DNA of 64,000 nucleotides from NCBI GenBank assembly GCA_963989385.1, contig OZ022500.1, forward strand, positions 20,660,460 through 20,724,459, written 5' to 3'. The notes under the pieces are model-generated. The model made no database searches and was not told the DNA's origin. It worked only from the letters and a program-made list of their open reading frames with translations. This document shows positions 33,394 to 46,102 of the stretch, piece by piece. Position 1 is the first letter of the stretch. Every line of letters starts with the position of its first letter. Origin of the DNA: Ctena decussata. Its lineage: Eukaryota > Mollusca > Bivalvia > Lucinida > Lucinidae. The translations under genes were made by a program, and so were the position numbers.

Positions 33394-35297
33394 GTAAGTG
33401 AAGGCAAATGAACCAGTTTTGTAACGGTAAATGTGTACACTTTCAGGGAACGCAACCTGCAATTTTCATTTTTGCCGCCCTTGTAAATGAAGGTCAGTTC
33501 TTAGGAAAGAACTTGCTTCTGTAGGAGAAAAAATGTCCCATTTTTGACAAGCTACGTCGTCTAGAGAAGCAAACAGGAAACTTGTTCTTCTGTGTAAAAA
33601 TGGCGGATATAATGCAAGTGTATACGTCCACCTTAAAGACACAATTCTTGTTTATTGGGTGTCATAATCCTGGAAATGTATTCCCCTCCTTTCCCCACCT
33701 TACCCTACCACAAAACAGAAAAAATACCATACTGAACATTCTTTACCGGTCCCTTGGCTTATCGATTTTGTTATCTCCCCTGTTTTCCAGTCTTACCTGT
33801 CCAATATCGGGTATTAAGTTTATATAGAAATGTATAGGGAATATTTATATTTATATGAATCTTTTATCTTTTTCAAAAAATTTGAATCTTTTATAACCTA
33901 TATTCTGAAAGTATAATGCAATACCTACACGATGGTGTTTTTATTTTTCGAAAAAGTTAATGTTTACTTGCTTCCTTTGGCGTTTAAATTACAGACCTAT
34001 ACTGACCATTATACTTAATGGCGCATACAGTAGAATAACGAAATTTTCCATTTTCAGAGCATATTTCTGATAATTTAGAGCTTTTCTGTTATTTTTTATA
34101 ACCTAAATTCTGAAAGTCTATAGTCTAAGGATTAATATGATACTTTTATTTTCAAATTAACATTATGTCTTGATGCTTCCTCATGCGTTTAAAAACCGAA
34201 ACTTTAAGAGTTTGGCGCTGGTAACTCAATCGCCTACGTTTAATCAGGCGCACTCCTGCATTACTCTTTTGGCTGCTTTATATGAATCGGACTAACAAAT
34301 CAAATTAACCATACTAGGATGAAATGTAATGAAATAAATAAATAAATAAAGAATTTAATAAGAATTTAATCATTTTGATTCAATTTTTCTTGAGCACGAA
34401 GAATTTTGTTTTAAATTAAGTCCAGAAATTCAAAATCGAAAGTATCACGGTCAATGTCTTTAGAAACAAAGGTAAATAAATAAAAGTTAAATAAAAGAAA
34501 AGAAACAAAAATGGAGAAAAAAACTTTGTAAACGTATAATTATTTATTGATTTGTTTGTTAAGTTATTTAGATTAATGTAAACACATTACATGGCAGCTA
34601 GCGGTCCTTTTGCTCAGCGTTGTAAACATACAATAATTGACAAATTGCTAATGGTGTCAGAGTTTCGGCGGCTACAAAGAACGTAAGCAATTAGGAAATT
34701 CAAATCGAAAATATGTTTTTGGACAAACTTAATTGATTTCGGGAGATAATACCATTGTCATTTTAATTTGTTTGTATAGGATTATAGACACATCATTAAA
34801 GCTCAAACAAGTGAAGCGGTCAGTTTTAGAATATATATGACTTGTTCTGCTCATCATGTCACAAATTAAATTTCTCCACTGATACCATATGTTCGTCAAC
34901 ATGGCTTCATCTAAACGTGTTTGCAATAGTGTGGATTAAATAAAATTGCATGAGGGAGAAGTCCTTTCTAGAAACTGTTTGCAAAAAGTGTTAAGCGTTC
35001 CGTTTTCCCAAAGACCTACACAGTAGAGAGGATTAGTGCCAGAATCTTCTTATTCTGGAATGGAATTTGCCTAATCTTGCTATTTTCTCTTTCTTTCTTT
35101 CTTTCTTTCCTTAGCATACCATTTGATCAAGGTGTTATAATTCGCTTCGCTTTTTATTATTCTTGAGTTAGATTCGTGATTAATATAACTTGCCGGTTAA
35201 CAATATAGTAGGGACAAGTCTGCGCTTTTGATTACATAGCTCTTTTCATGACTTCACCGCATATCAATATCTAGCCTTCCAAAAAAGTGGAACATAG

Positions 35298-35361
35298 GCA
35301 AACCGTACAGACCCAGACCAGACGGCGCAAAACGGCGTCTGATCAGGATCTTCACTATTTG
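35298..35361. repeat. GCAAACAGTG short hairpin, copy 5
   Basis: GCAAACCGTACAGACCCAG, core CAGACGGCG / CGGCGTCTG around CAAAA, then a worn right end CACTATTTGG. In gene B intron 1. Confidence 0.7.
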
Positions 35362-35797
35362 GATAAGACAAATGATAATTTCTACTCAATATAAACAAAA
35401 TAAAAATGATAAAATTACACCCCCCTTAAATGACAAATACTCTCTCCCAATATATGCAAATAGGAGAGTCCACTGGGCGTACATCGGGTTAAAGAGCAAT
35501 ATACGTATTTCAGAATAATCCACGACACGCATAAAAAAGGTCAACTAAAATGTGCGTGTGCATTCTCGCGCTGACTAGCTCTCTTATAAAATATCGTTAA
35601 TAATTATAACATATTATGCAAAAATGAAATGAACTTGTACTTAAAGTTCTCAAAATATTTCTATTGTGAAAGAGACAGCTTTTTCAAAGAATACAGAAAT
35701 AATACTGTATATATCTTGGATTCATATGTTCTATTGATAAATTGATGCAAATGAATATGTACTTAAATCATATAATACTATATCTGTATTAATATAT

Positions 35798-35890
35798 GAG
35801 CCGCGACACGTCAAAACAAACAAAGTGGCATGTGCGGACAGCGAAGACTCCATCCAGTCTGATCAGAGTCTTCGCTGTCCGCATGGAGCC
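35798..35890. mobile_element. Partial GAGCCGCGAC-family MITE
   Basis: GAGCCGCGACACGTCAAAAC at the left, then TGCGGACAGCGAAGACTC and its inverse. The right third is missing. Confidence 0.65.
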
Positions 35891-36776
35891 AGCTTATAAT
35901 CGCAATGAAGTGTGATTGGTTCTTCGCTTCAACCCCTAAGGCAGGTCAATTTATGACGCTGTGTCACATTTATTCTCCGCGTGTCGTCTATTCTTATGAT
36001 AACCTGTTGGTGCTTCAGATTATCGCCGAAAATTCTTTGATCAGATAAAAATGAGAAAATATTGTTTCATTCAACAACAGACTAAACAGTCTGATCAGTG
36101 TAAGTGCCTCAGATAAGAAGGGGTCGCAGGGATAATTTGGAAATAATTAACAAAGCATATGTTGTGACCCCTTATTTGAACCGTCTCACCGAGATGGTTC
36201 TAATGACGGGTCACAATATATATTTTCATAGAAAAAAAATAAAGAAAGTATCCCTGAATTATCCTTGAAGGAAAAAATTAGTTGAATTACTGCAGAAACA
36301 ATTGCTGAGTGAATGCCTCAGATTAAATCCATGTGTGGCGAGTTAACACTTTTGTGGACAGGGCATATTAAAATCTGCAATTTAAATTTCCAAAATTCGT
36401 AGACTGTTCATGCAAACAAGGATGACCCTGACTCTGATTAGACTGTGCAAGCTTATCTGAGTCTTCTGTGTGCGAAAATGTAACATACAAGAACCCATTT
36501 ACATGGCCCTGTTATCCTCATCGTATTGTATAAAAAACAGAGATTTTGAGCATAATAATGGTAACATTTTCAGTTAAACACAGTCTGGTCCAATTACATC
36601 CTGTTTATAACCATATTCCCTTTGTTATTGACACTGACAGTTGATTTCCCTCTATCTGGCCCCTACCTGGATTTCAGTCACAAGTCTTCTAGGCTGTCTT
36701 ATCTCTGAGCAGCATGTTTCATAAAGGGGCATTAGGGTATTATGCAATCAGAAATGTGTCTTTGAGGCAAACTATG

Positions 36777-36829
36777 CAGACCATTATCAGACGCCGCATT
36801 TGCGTCTGGTATGGGTCTCCACTGCTCGC
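36777..36829. repeat. GCAAACAGTG short hairpin, copy 6
   Basis: GCAAACTATGCAGACC, core CAGACGCCGCATTTGCGTCTG-like, right end CACTGCTCGC. Confidence 0.65.
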
Positions 36830-36923
36830 CAGAGGCCCCTTGTGGAGATGCCAGGCATAAATGGGTTAAGCAAGCTTTCCGAAACTGAACATGGTGTATA
36901 TGGTGTCAACTATCAAAACATTT

Positions 36924-37055
36924 CAGCCGCGACACGACAGAATCAAGAAAGTGGCTTGTGCGCCCTGGGAAGACTCAGATTAGCCTGGACAATCGCCATG
37001 AACGGGTTTAACCCATAGAGCGCCCAGCGAGGATGGATGCTCACTGATCTAAGTC
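36924..37055. mobile_element. Partial GAGCCGCGAC-family MITE
   Basis: CAGCCGCGACACGACAGAAT, GTGCGCCCTGGGAAGACTCA; the right arm is degraded. Confidence 0.5.
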
Positions 37056-37111
37056 TTCCCTGTGATCGAATATCGTCTTGTAGCTTTTACTATGCTCGGC
37101 CTTATTTCAAA

Positions 37112-37305
37112 TGACTTGGCGATTTTACGTCCTTTTTCAACAGTGTTTCAATCATATCTGGACGATGGGACGTTGATAATGAAAAGCTGTGTGCAATGGA
37201 ACCCCATTTGCGGTTGCAAAGATTTTCGCCACAAGCGGGGCTCGAACCCGAGACCGCTAGATCAGTAGGCAAGTCCTTAATCTAATGAGCTACCGGGGCA
37301 CGCCT
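37112..37305 (-). mobile_element. tRNA-derived SINE (same family as 22481)
   Basis: The minus strand starts TGCCCCGGTAGCTCATTAGA with B box GGGTTCGAGCCCC. The body shares GCGATTTTACGTCC and AAAGCTGTGTGCAA with the copy at 22481-22683. No clean target duplication seen. Confidence 0.75.
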
Positions 37306-37434
37306 CATAAAGCCAGTATAAATTATTACTGGAAAAATTAATTTAAACCTGTTTATGCCAATCTGAGTCTACTAATACATCCATTTCCATCTGGTATTTT
37401 TCAGTTTAATATATTTTACTCATCTTAAACAGTG

Positions 37435-37479
37435 TAGACCCGGATCTGCGGCGTCAGATCTGGGCCAACACTGTTTGCC
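37435..37479. repeat. GCAAACAGTG short hairpin, copy 7 (short form)
   Basis: AAACAGTGTAGACCCGGATC and GATCTGGGCCAACACTGTTTG around GCGGCGTCA. The shortest copy. Confidence 0.75.
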
Positions 37480-38422
37480 AGTGTCCCTTTATATCAGACA
37501 TTTGGCATTAAAGGATTTACCTAATTTTAAAACTCGTCCGCCATAAATTGTGAGAAAAATGCTAAACATAACACTGATCGATAACTTGAGCTGCCATAAA
37601 GTTATCTGATATACCACTTAGGTATGTTTATTCCACTAGCGCTTAGTAGGGACATCGATAATCCTCTAGATCGGTGTTAAGGGAAATAATCCAGTTGACA
37701 ATGCTGTACAGGTAAACAGGAACGATTACTCGTCCAAAACCCCGTAGAATGTTCAACATGGGAACATTTTTTCTCCTTAAATTCATATAACTGTTACCTT
37801 CCCTGCGTTATTACAATTTGTTATAATGCAGAAAGGTAAAAGTTATACGAATTTAAAGAAAAAAATATTCTGTTTTTTTTTTTCTTTCTTTCTTTTTTTT
37901 GTGATAGGGTAAGGTGGGGAAATAGTAATAATGCCGAGAAAAAGTTAAAGTTTATGAATTTAAGAAAAAAACGTTGCATATTTTTTTCTGTTTTGTAGTA
38001 GGGTAAGGTGGGGAGGTGAGGAGAATACTTTTGTTTTTCAAAAGCAAGAACAAAGTGTTTTTATATTTTTATTTTATTTTATTTATTCATTTTTTTCCGT
38101 CCAAGGTAATGTTACTATTTCCGTAATTGAAGAAGAAAAAAACTTGTTTGCAATAAGAAACAAAGAAGCGAGAAAACCCAAACTGTCACTGCTTCCGCTT
38201 TATGCCCTCCTTCTTGTTTAAAAGTACAAAGAAAAAAAACTTTTAACTATTGTGCCGGCTGATATTTCCTCATAAAACCAAATATGTCTGACTTAACCTA
38301 CGCATAACATATATCATAAGCTGTTTACCTGTACCGCTAAGCTACAACTATGCAATGGATTGCTTTTTTTTTCTTTATTTATTATTTTTTCTTTCTTCTT
38401 CGTAATGTCGTACTTTTCGTAG

Positions 38423-38569
38423 GATCGTCACACCACAGCACATGCTCCACCCGCCCTGGATAAATCCCAAGACTGGTTTCTGCTACACGGAGAAGAAAAT
38501 GACTTTGGAACTTTTCTGAAATTCGTAAGAAAACTGGACACGTGCGATCCGGAGGACAGAGTTATAGAT
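38423..38569 (+). CDS. MOXD1: Gene B exon 2: DOMON domain
   Basis: 49 codons, phase 0/0, acceptor TTTTCGTAG, donor GTACGT. It encodes DRHTTAHAPPALDKSQDW and FVRKLDTCDPEDRVID. The DRH...W and R.L.TCD pattern is typical of MOXD1 family DOMON domains. The preceding intron is 5.0 kb. Confidence 0.9.
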
Positions 38570-39544
38570 GTACGTATGTACAGTATATATTAAATTGCAT
38601 CACCCTAGACTGTTTTATCATATTAACAGAGATTAGCAGAGGTCGCATGCGCGAAAACGGTTAATCCTACCAATGACCGTTCAAGAGATAAAAGAAGAAA
38701 ATACGAAGAAAAGGCCACAATCACCAACTTTTTTCGGTCGCAGTTCCTATTAGAAACTTCGATTTTTTATCGGCAAATGTAAAAAAGAGTTGTCAGAACA
38801 CAACCGGAGCTTGAATCCATAATAGATGATGTGTTAAAATGGCCCTGTACATGTGTAGATGTGTGCCAAGTATTATGGCTCTAACCCATCATAAAGTCAG
38901 TGAAGCGTGAAAACGTAGGTCAATATTGCATGTTTGGTTCACTCTAGGCCTGCAGTCCGACCGTAGGTATTCAGACAAGCAGAACCTACTCGGTGAAAAC
39001 CGGAAGTCGACCTCACGGCACCGGGGTTGCTCTCGCCCAGATGCAAGTGCTGACCAAATATCATGACTCTAACCCTTACAGCTATTCTGCAACAAATGCT
39101 TAACAATTTGTTAATTGTTTTCAAAGTCATTAGACATTGACAAAGAGGTCAAGGTCATAAATGATGCATGCATTCGTGTGATCATGAACTGAAAATAATG
39201 TGTACTAAGTTTCGTTACTCTAGCCTTTATACTTTGTGAGAAAAATACGTAGACGAAAATGGTTAACGTTGGCTGAACTGCTCAAAGACGCGAATACGAA
39301 CACGGATACAGACGCGAACGCTGACGCATACTCGGACTACGACCCCATTGAAAAGTCCTCTGCACAAACTGATTTCCCTCCGACAAAATTTATACGTTTC
39401 TGAAGTCTCAAATAATTTGTTCGAAAATGCCACCCTCATATTCGTATCATTATGTTATGTACTGTTTCAGTTCTCGTAACGAGGTTCCCCAAGTGGCTCA
39501 GCGGTACATTATGTACTATTTGAATTTCAATTTATTGTTTTAAG

Positions 39545-39724
39545 GACCAGACGGTACGCCTGATTTATTCCTATCATCCAGACGATCCGACATCAGAGAA
39601 TGACCTTAAGTATCATGGCTTCGACCGTCGCGGTACAAAGAGTGTTTCACTTTTGAGTAGCAGTCTCCCTCCAGCCTCGATGGAACATGAAGATGTCAAA
39701 CACTTTGATTTTCGTACTAGAAAC
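39545..39724 (+). CDS. MOXD1: Gene B exon 3: end of DOMON, linker
   Basis: 60 codons, phase 0/0, acceptor TTATTGTTTTAAG, donor GTAAGT. It encodes VRLIYSYHPDDPTSENDLKY...RRGTKSVSLL. The linker leads to the first copper domain. Confidence 0.88.
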
Positions 39725-40759
39725 GTAAGTTCGGATACATTTTTTTCTTTGCTTAATTGCAGAAGCAGATATTTGTCATTGGAGTTCAGGAGCATTGGTT
39801 GTTTGGTGCAACTGACCACAGGATATTGACGCTCTGACAATACAAAAACATTCAAAGACCCCTTATAACTAATTATTATATATTACTAGTATATAGCACT
39901 CTATATGAAGGCCTCTGTAACATTTGTATTGGTTCCATGGATGCAACGTCGATGTTCTGTGATCTGACACTCTTACTCTACTGTATATAACCGCTCTGTC
40001 TCGGGTCTGAGTAAGCCTGGCTCTGCAGTAAACAATATTCGATTTTACTTAGCTACAAAACGTCTGAATAACCAATTTCGTTTCCACCATATGCACTTGA
40101 GTACTTGATTGTAAATAGTCATGTCAGCGATTTATGTTTGTTTTTGTTTTAAGTGCAGTCAACTGTTAACACCCATAAGACTGTATATATCTTTCAGTAA
40201 TGGTTCTAATATTAATTTTATATTGATTATGCTTGTAAATAAGTACTGCTGTGATAGTCTCTTATAATTCTGTATTGAATGGCTTGGTGTATTTTTATTT
40301 TGTAATATGTATATATGTATGTGTATATATGTATGTGCTTTTGTACACCAGGATGAGATTAAAAAAAGTAAAAAGTATGCAAAGACCAGGAACTGAAACA
40401 ATCAAAATCCAAATCCAGCCCTCAAACCATAGTTGGAAACAACTAAGATTACAAATAATCAAGATACAGAGAACATATGGCCAACCGAGTGAGCAGCTTG
40501 TTCCCAAAAGGTGGCCACTCAGCAACCCAAACCGAACCAAAAATAATAAGAACATACATAAGGTAAAACATCACAGAAACTCTGACACCAAAAACAGGCA
40601 ACAGAGAACCACAACAGAACTACCGCCTTGGAACGCCTTGAAATAAACTAATAAACCTATACACCCATTTCTTCAGTCAACACCCATCTGAAGGGTTTTG
40701 TCTATTTACAGCGTACTATCAATAGCCCATGCCTTATTGTTATTCATATCTATTTTCAG

Positions 40760-40843
40760 TACGTAGTACCGGACAAAGATACAACATACTTGTGTACAGG
40801 ATTTCAGATGCCTGATCTTGGAGGAAAACATCATATGATTGAG
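40760..40843 (+). CDS. MOXD1: Gene B exon 4: start of first copper domain
   Basis: 28 codons, phase 0/0, acceptor CTATTTTCAG, donor GTAAAC. It encodes VPDKDTTYLCTGFQMP...KHHMIE; the PDKDTTYxC signature is characteristic of copper type II monooxygenases. Confidence 0.92.
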
Positions 40844-41157
40844 GTAAACAAATAAGTTCGGAAATCAGCCAAAAGTCTGAGAGCATTATCATATTCCTCC
40901 GCGAAGCCTTTGAACCGTACCATCAGAGAAGATGTTATAAGACGTGTGTACAGAAATGACCCATGTCAGCCTGGGCTAGCCATATGAAATGATTAGAATG
41001 ACACTTATAAACATAGCCAGGTAGTGTCACACTCACAGGTCATATGCTTCCAAAGATTTAATATACAAATAAGCCGCATATAGTACATACAAAACGAAAT
41101 TTAACGAAAAACAAAGCTACCAGCCATGCTAGATAGGACTGAACGGCACCAAACAGG

Positions 41158-41375
41158 GGCCGTATTCATAAAGCCACTTAAGTCGTTGCTATGCGGTTGC
41201 TAGACTAAATATCTATAAAGGAGATTCCCTACAACTATGAAATTTGGTCTGGAGGAACAGTCTTTGTAAGACTGTTCCTCCAGATCAAACTTCATAGTTG
41301 TAGGGAATCTCCTTCAAAGAAATTTAGCCTTAGCAACAGCATAGCAACCACTTAAGTCGTTTTATGAATACGGCC
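41158..41375. mobile_element. Palindromic MITE, GGCCGTATT family, copy 2
   Basis: 218 bp, flanked by CAGG (41154-41157 and 41377-41380). It shares CACTTAAGTCGTTGC, GGAGATTCCCTACAACTATG and GGAGGAACAGTCTT with the copy at 30412. It is in gene B intron 4. Confidence 0.88.
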
Positions 41376-41450
41376 CCAGGACATTACATAAAAATCCAAT
41401 CCCTCCATGTAAATTGAGGCATAGGCTACATATACTATCAGCAAGGTCAG

Positions 41451-41497
41451 ACCAGCCAGCGCATCCGCGCAGTCTGATCAGAACCTTTACTGTTCGC
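41451..41497. repeat. Diverged GCAAACAGTG-type short hairpin
   Basis: GCAAGGTCAGACCAG... with CCAGCGCATCCGCGC in the core and CTTTACTGTTCGC at the right. Weak member of the family. Confidence 0.4.
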
Positions 41498-41576
41498 TTA
41501 CATGTTGTATGGACCCCAAGGAAGATGCAGGTGCAAAATTAGGCCCCGGGCTAGACTGCACGGATTTATATACTGG

Positions 41577-42468
41577 GTTCAGTCAGACTCAATACTATTG
41601 ATGCCATCAAGGCCATACAATGAAAAATGTTGAAGCTCGGGCCTGTTCGCCTCCTTTTGGTAGTACATCTGGCCTCATGAATTGCTTTCAACCAATCTGT
41701 TGTTTCCTTCAGGAATAATGAGCCATGCGATTCAAAGAGCTCCACGTGTTTTTGGTACAGTTATAAAGCAAACTGTTAACATTGAAACGCTCTTAATATG
41801 GTTACCACACATCAATATAGGACGTAAAAAATGACTGTAAAATGACAGTTAGACCTCAAACCAGGCTGTTAGAAAATAAATATTTGGAGGACTGACTTGT
41901 CGCACTTTATCACAACACCCCAACCCTCATTTAGCTTTATTTCACTGTCATTCTTTCACAGTTTCAACATGAATACGCCTGGTATGGAGCACTTTGTTCA
42001 TCGTATTGGTGTTTTAAGATGCCGGTTTGAGTCAGACTCGTATGATGCCTTCAATTAATGAAACGTGTTGCAGCTCGGACCTGCTCACCTCCTTCGGGTA
42101 GTACATCTGGTCTCATGAATAGCTCTCAACGAATCTGTTTTTTTCTTTTCTTCAGAATTAATGAACCATGCGATTTAAAGAGCTCTATGTTTATTTTGGT
42201 ACAGTAATAAAGCAAACTGTCAACATTGAAATGTACTTAATATGTTTTCCTACTCATGAATAAAGTACAAAAATGTGATGTAAATGCACCGGTGTCAGAC
42301 CTCAAAACAGGCATTTCGAAAAAAAAATTGAGGACTGACTTGTCGCACTACACCACAATACCTCAACCCTCTTTTACCTTTACTTCACTCTCATTCTTTT
42401 ACAGTTTGAACCTGTTTATACACCTGGTATGGAGCACTTTGTTCATCATATTGGTGTTTTAAGATGCC
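41577..42468 (+). repeat. Tandem duplication of intron 4 plus part of exon 5
   Basis: 41577-42023 and 42024-42468 are diverged direct copies sharing GTCAGACTC, GTAGTACATCTGG, ATGAACCATGCGATTYAAAG and TAAAGCAAACTGT in order. The copy boundary falls inside exon 5 (after AAGATGCC), so the left copy carries a truncated exon. Confidence 0.8.
41962..42023 (+). pseudogene. Truncated, frameshifted copy of gene B exon 5
   Basis: Behind a good acceptor (TCTTTCACAG) it begins TTTCAACATGAATACGCC, two bases shorter than the true exon over this stretch, so the frame is lost. The copper-ligand codons CAT CAT read CAT CGT. It lacks the remainder of the exon and any donor. A dead pseudo-exon from the local duplication. 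Confidence 0.8.
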
Positions 42469-42578
42469 CAGGAATTCATCCTCACCTAGATATGGTCTCA
42501 GCTGAATGTTTGGGGACTTGGCCTAAAGGCTGGCCATTATGCCATGAAAGAGTTATTGTATGGGCCACAGGCGGCGGG
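42405..42578 (+). CDS. MOXD1: Gene B exon 5: His-His of first copper site
   Basis: 58 codons, phase 0/0, acceptor TTCTTTTACAG, donor GTATGT. It encodes FEPVYTPGMEHFVHHIGVLR then CPGIHPHLDMVS...CHERVIVWATGGG. H-H supplies two ligands of the first (CuH/CuA) copper. Confidence 0.93.
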
Positions 42579-44603
42579 GTATGTATTGCTGTTGTCTTTA
42601 TGGTGTGCCATAGGGTCTTAGGCACCAAATAAGTTTGCAAAAGTAAGGAGGCAAGTGCCTCCCTCGACCCACTTGTTAAAAACCAACAGCGTCGATGTTA
42701 AAGTTTTAAACATTTTGTATGCAAAAACACTGGCATTTTTTGGCAAAAAAAAATACATGAAAAGCTTTTCCAATTTTTAGCAAAAATATTATCGCAATCG
42801 ATTTTGAGAGTACTTTTAGACTTAACGAACCCTCGGCTAACGACTTCGCTTAGAACAACTGGGCTAAGGGGTTCTCTTTCCTTTTGGTACGCAATATGTC
42901 TTATGACGAACAAGTGAAAATGTAATGTTTATTAATTGAAACTGCAAAAGAAAAAGTTGCTGCTGATCCTGAAAAGATGACAAATGTAATACTCATACCA
43001 CTATTGTATTATATTGATAAACTCGTGGAAAATGCGTAACGGCCATGTAATGGTCTTCTGCAAGGAACCGTAGTCAGGTTCTACATGTACTGGTTAAAGT
43101 CAGTCAATTATATTGGACTATACTTCTTGTTGAAACATCATGTAAATCATACAGTTGTAGGAATATTCTTTTAAATGTCGATGCACTAAATGAGGGACAA
43201 GAATCATAACATGCACTAGGATAACTGATGTAATATTAAACAAAACATTCTCATGACTGACAAGTATTATGAACTGAACTTAAAATAGAAACAGCATCTG
43301 TTAAATAACGCAGAATCCGCTAACCTTTAAAGGTTGTTGGTCATATGACATTTGTCATAAAATTCATAACTTATGGAACGTTTACTTTGACTTGAACAGT
43401 CGCCAATTGATTTGAATGGATTCCAACAAAAACAAACTCGCGCATCTATTAAAATCATGATAAATTATATTATAGAATCAGCTTTTACAGTATTAATCAA
43501 GTTTAATAAGATGGTTATCCCAAATAGTTAAGAATTACATGTGCGTGGCATTAAGCACTATTAAACATAAAGAAGAATTTGGAATGTTTAGTTTTCTGAT
43601 ATATTAGTCTGGTGTGCAAAGGCTTATAGTCAGATAACAATTAATATATGTGTAGACTTGGTTCATTCTGAGTGCTTCTCAGGGCTGCCGAGATAAGAAA
43701 CACACTTGCGTGAGATGCGAGGAGATACGGCGACACTCTTGCATATAACTGTCATGCGCCACCGTGTAATGCATTCACACTTGTGAAAATATCATGGAAT
43801 CGCACGCAATATTCTAACTTTTGTTCTTATGCAGCTGCATCCAGTTTGCATAGATAAAATGTCCAGAAATTGTCCCAAATCACCGATGAAGTAGTAAAAC
43901 AGATCAGGTAACATCGGAATCGGTGTTTTGGTGAATAATTTTGAAGCCTAAGCGAGAGACAATCCATACACGTGAAAAGGAAAAATATCGACTTTTCGAT
44001 TTAAAAAGGGGAAAGGTTTCCAATAGCCTGGTGGCCATAGTGGCAGTGGGGGATAGAGGCCCACTGTATCTTAGGCACAGCTTCTTTTTCGCTGCCTTCT
44101 CTGATTTCAGGCGGCGACCTTCCGCACCAGAACCGAGTCGCTCTAAATAGCCAACCACGACGCCTCTCGATTAGGAATACGAAAAGAAAACACGATGCTC
44201 AGATTTTATTCCAACCTTGTGTAAGCGTGCATGCGAAAGAGTGCATTCATGTTTATCTAGATGAAGGAGGGCGTATCCAGTGTTTCACGTGTTGTGTGGT
44301 CATGAGGCGATCAATCTGAGTCTTCCTTTGGTATATCATTTGCTTCCAGGGGAGATTGAACTTTTCATTTATATTTTATTTATATTCAAATTACCTTGAC
44401 AAAACCGTTTTAAAACCTACTCAACATTACGTTTTCCTGTATCCAATATCATTCATAAAACTTCAATATATGTCCAGAAATTATTAATAGAATTACCTCA
44501 TGAGTACTATTATTATTAAAGCAGAAAAACAAAATTTGACGAATGTCAATTGGATGAGTTTTCTTGAAACAATGTATTTTTCTTTTCTTTTTTTCTTTAT
44601 TAG
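42579..44603. other. Gene B intron 5, no other gene seen
   Basis: 2 kb of AT-rich intron. No repeat family or RNA gene recognised; a GC-richer patch at 44020-44170 has no clear identity. Confidence 0.4.
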
Positions 44604-44706
44604 CCATTTTACTTTCCTGAAAATACTGGATTTTCTGTTGGGGCACCAGACGACTACTCTTTCTACGTGATGCAGACACACTATAATAACCCCTCACATA
44701 AATCAG
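44604..44706 (+). CDS. MOXD1: Gene B exon 6: third ligand of first copper site
   Basis: 103 nt, phase 0 to 1, acceptor TTTCTTTATTAG, donor GTAGGT. It encodes PFYFPENTGFSVGAPDDYSF and VMQTHYNNPSHKS. The His of THYNNP matches the single His ligand in DBH-type VHYHNP motifs. Confidence 0.92.
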
Positions 44707-45216
44707 GTAGGTTTCGTTATGCCCCTCAGCCTTAAATTAGCTTAAACGGCGACAATTTAGAAGCGGTTTTTGCTAATGAACTCGTTATGAGGTAAACTTG
44801 TTAAATAGTTTAACAAATTTAATATCACATATACTGCAGGTTTTTTTTTTTTTATTATTATTTTTTAAGTTAAAAAAATGCACCGTAAAAGCTACTTACA
44901 GTTTTTTAGTTTAAGTGTATTCCTCATCTTACATGATAAAAGTTTGCTTAGCTTTTAATAGAAAATAGATGTAAAATGGATCTTTTGAATTTCTAATACT
45001 TTGGTTAAGGCCAGCTTTATGACCACATATCTTGAAACGCGCGTTCAGTTTGCTATCTGCTTGTGTTGTCTAACTACTAATGTTGTTGCTTCATGTAACG
45101 ATTTCCCGTTTGGTGTCGTGGGTGGGACGTAGAATCTGATAGTTCGTCATCATTTCGTTAGGCAGTTCATGCATTTTAGAGACAGTTGTGGTTATCGCCT
45201 TTTTCACATTTTTAAG

Positions 45217-45383
45217 GAATGATCGACAGCTCCGGAATGCGTATGAAACTGACAGCAAAGCTCCGCCAGCATGAGGTTGACGTTATTTCTATTTCACACA
45301 GCGTAAGTGACCACCAGGTTATTCCACCGCATGAGACGGCGTTCGTCAGTAGAGGGTACTGTCCCGAGCAGTGCACTGCACAC
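45217..45383 (+). CDS. MOXD1: Gene B exon 7
   Basis: 167 nt, phase 1 to 0, acceptor CACATTTTTAAG, donor GTGAGT. It encodes GMIDSSGMRMKLTAKLRQH, then VIPPHETAFVSRGYCPEQC. Start of the C-terminal copper domain. Confidence 0.92.
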
Positions 45384-45928
45384 GTGAGTACAATATTGTC
45401 TTGGTTTGCTTTTGAACATAGCTTTGGCTACCTTTCGCAACCTGTCCCTTCGTCCAGAAAGTCTACAGCTATACATTGCTGGAATCCATTGCGTCTTGAC
45501 AGAACAGATATTATATTATCAACCTAGTTCTTCGCAGTAAATAGAAAGAGTCTCCTTTCATGTAACCTTTTACCATCTTGCGTTTAGCAGTTGGTGTGCC
45601 TCTTTATATACAAAGTACATAGAAATTGAGTCTTGTAAAATGTATGTTTTGGAAAAATGTGAGCTTCGAGTGAATTTGAAAATCAGGCACCATCATCAAC
45701 ACATCAACTCGTCCCCCATTCTTTTATATCATTTCATCAATCGGAAGAGCTTTATTAAGTCCTAAATACTAATAAATTGTTTCCAAATCAGTAACATGCA
45801 CGAGTTGATGCAGAGTCTGGCAACGCCAAACGCAGTTATGGATCGGACTAATCCGCACGTGCGCTATCTACACATGCACACATGTACTCCCAAGGCGCGA
45901 TTTAAACTGAACCATTTCATTCTTGCAG

Positions 45929-46102
45929 AACAATGAAGAACAGACGGTGATTGGAGGGCTTCTCCATGCCCACTTACTAGGCGCTGGTATCACACTGAGG
46001 CATTTTAGAAACGGTGTTGAAATTGAACCAATGATGGACGACCCAAATTACGATTTCTTCTTTCAAGAAACCCGACCGTTGAGAAACAAAACAATTAAAC
46101 CA
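45929..46102 (+). CDS. MOXD1: Gene B exon 8: HxH of second copper site
   Basis: 58 codons, phase 0/0, acceptor TTCATTCTTGCAG, donor GTAGGT. It encodes GGLLHAHLLGAGITLRHF and PMMDDPNYDFFFQETRP. 49/58 residues equal those of gene A. Confidence 0.93.

Larger units (their letters stand above)
33394..38422. other. Gene B intron 1 (outside the listed repeats)
   Basis: AT-rich, with (AAAT)n at 34333-34352, (CTTT)n at 35090-35110 and two diverged copies of an AAAAAA.GTTCC/GGGTAAGGTGGGGA block near 37860-38020. No other gene recognised. Confidence 0.45.

Noticed and set aside
40251..40646. 131-codon ORF in gene B intron 3
   Set aside because: Low-complexity composition, no recognisable domain, no splice context.
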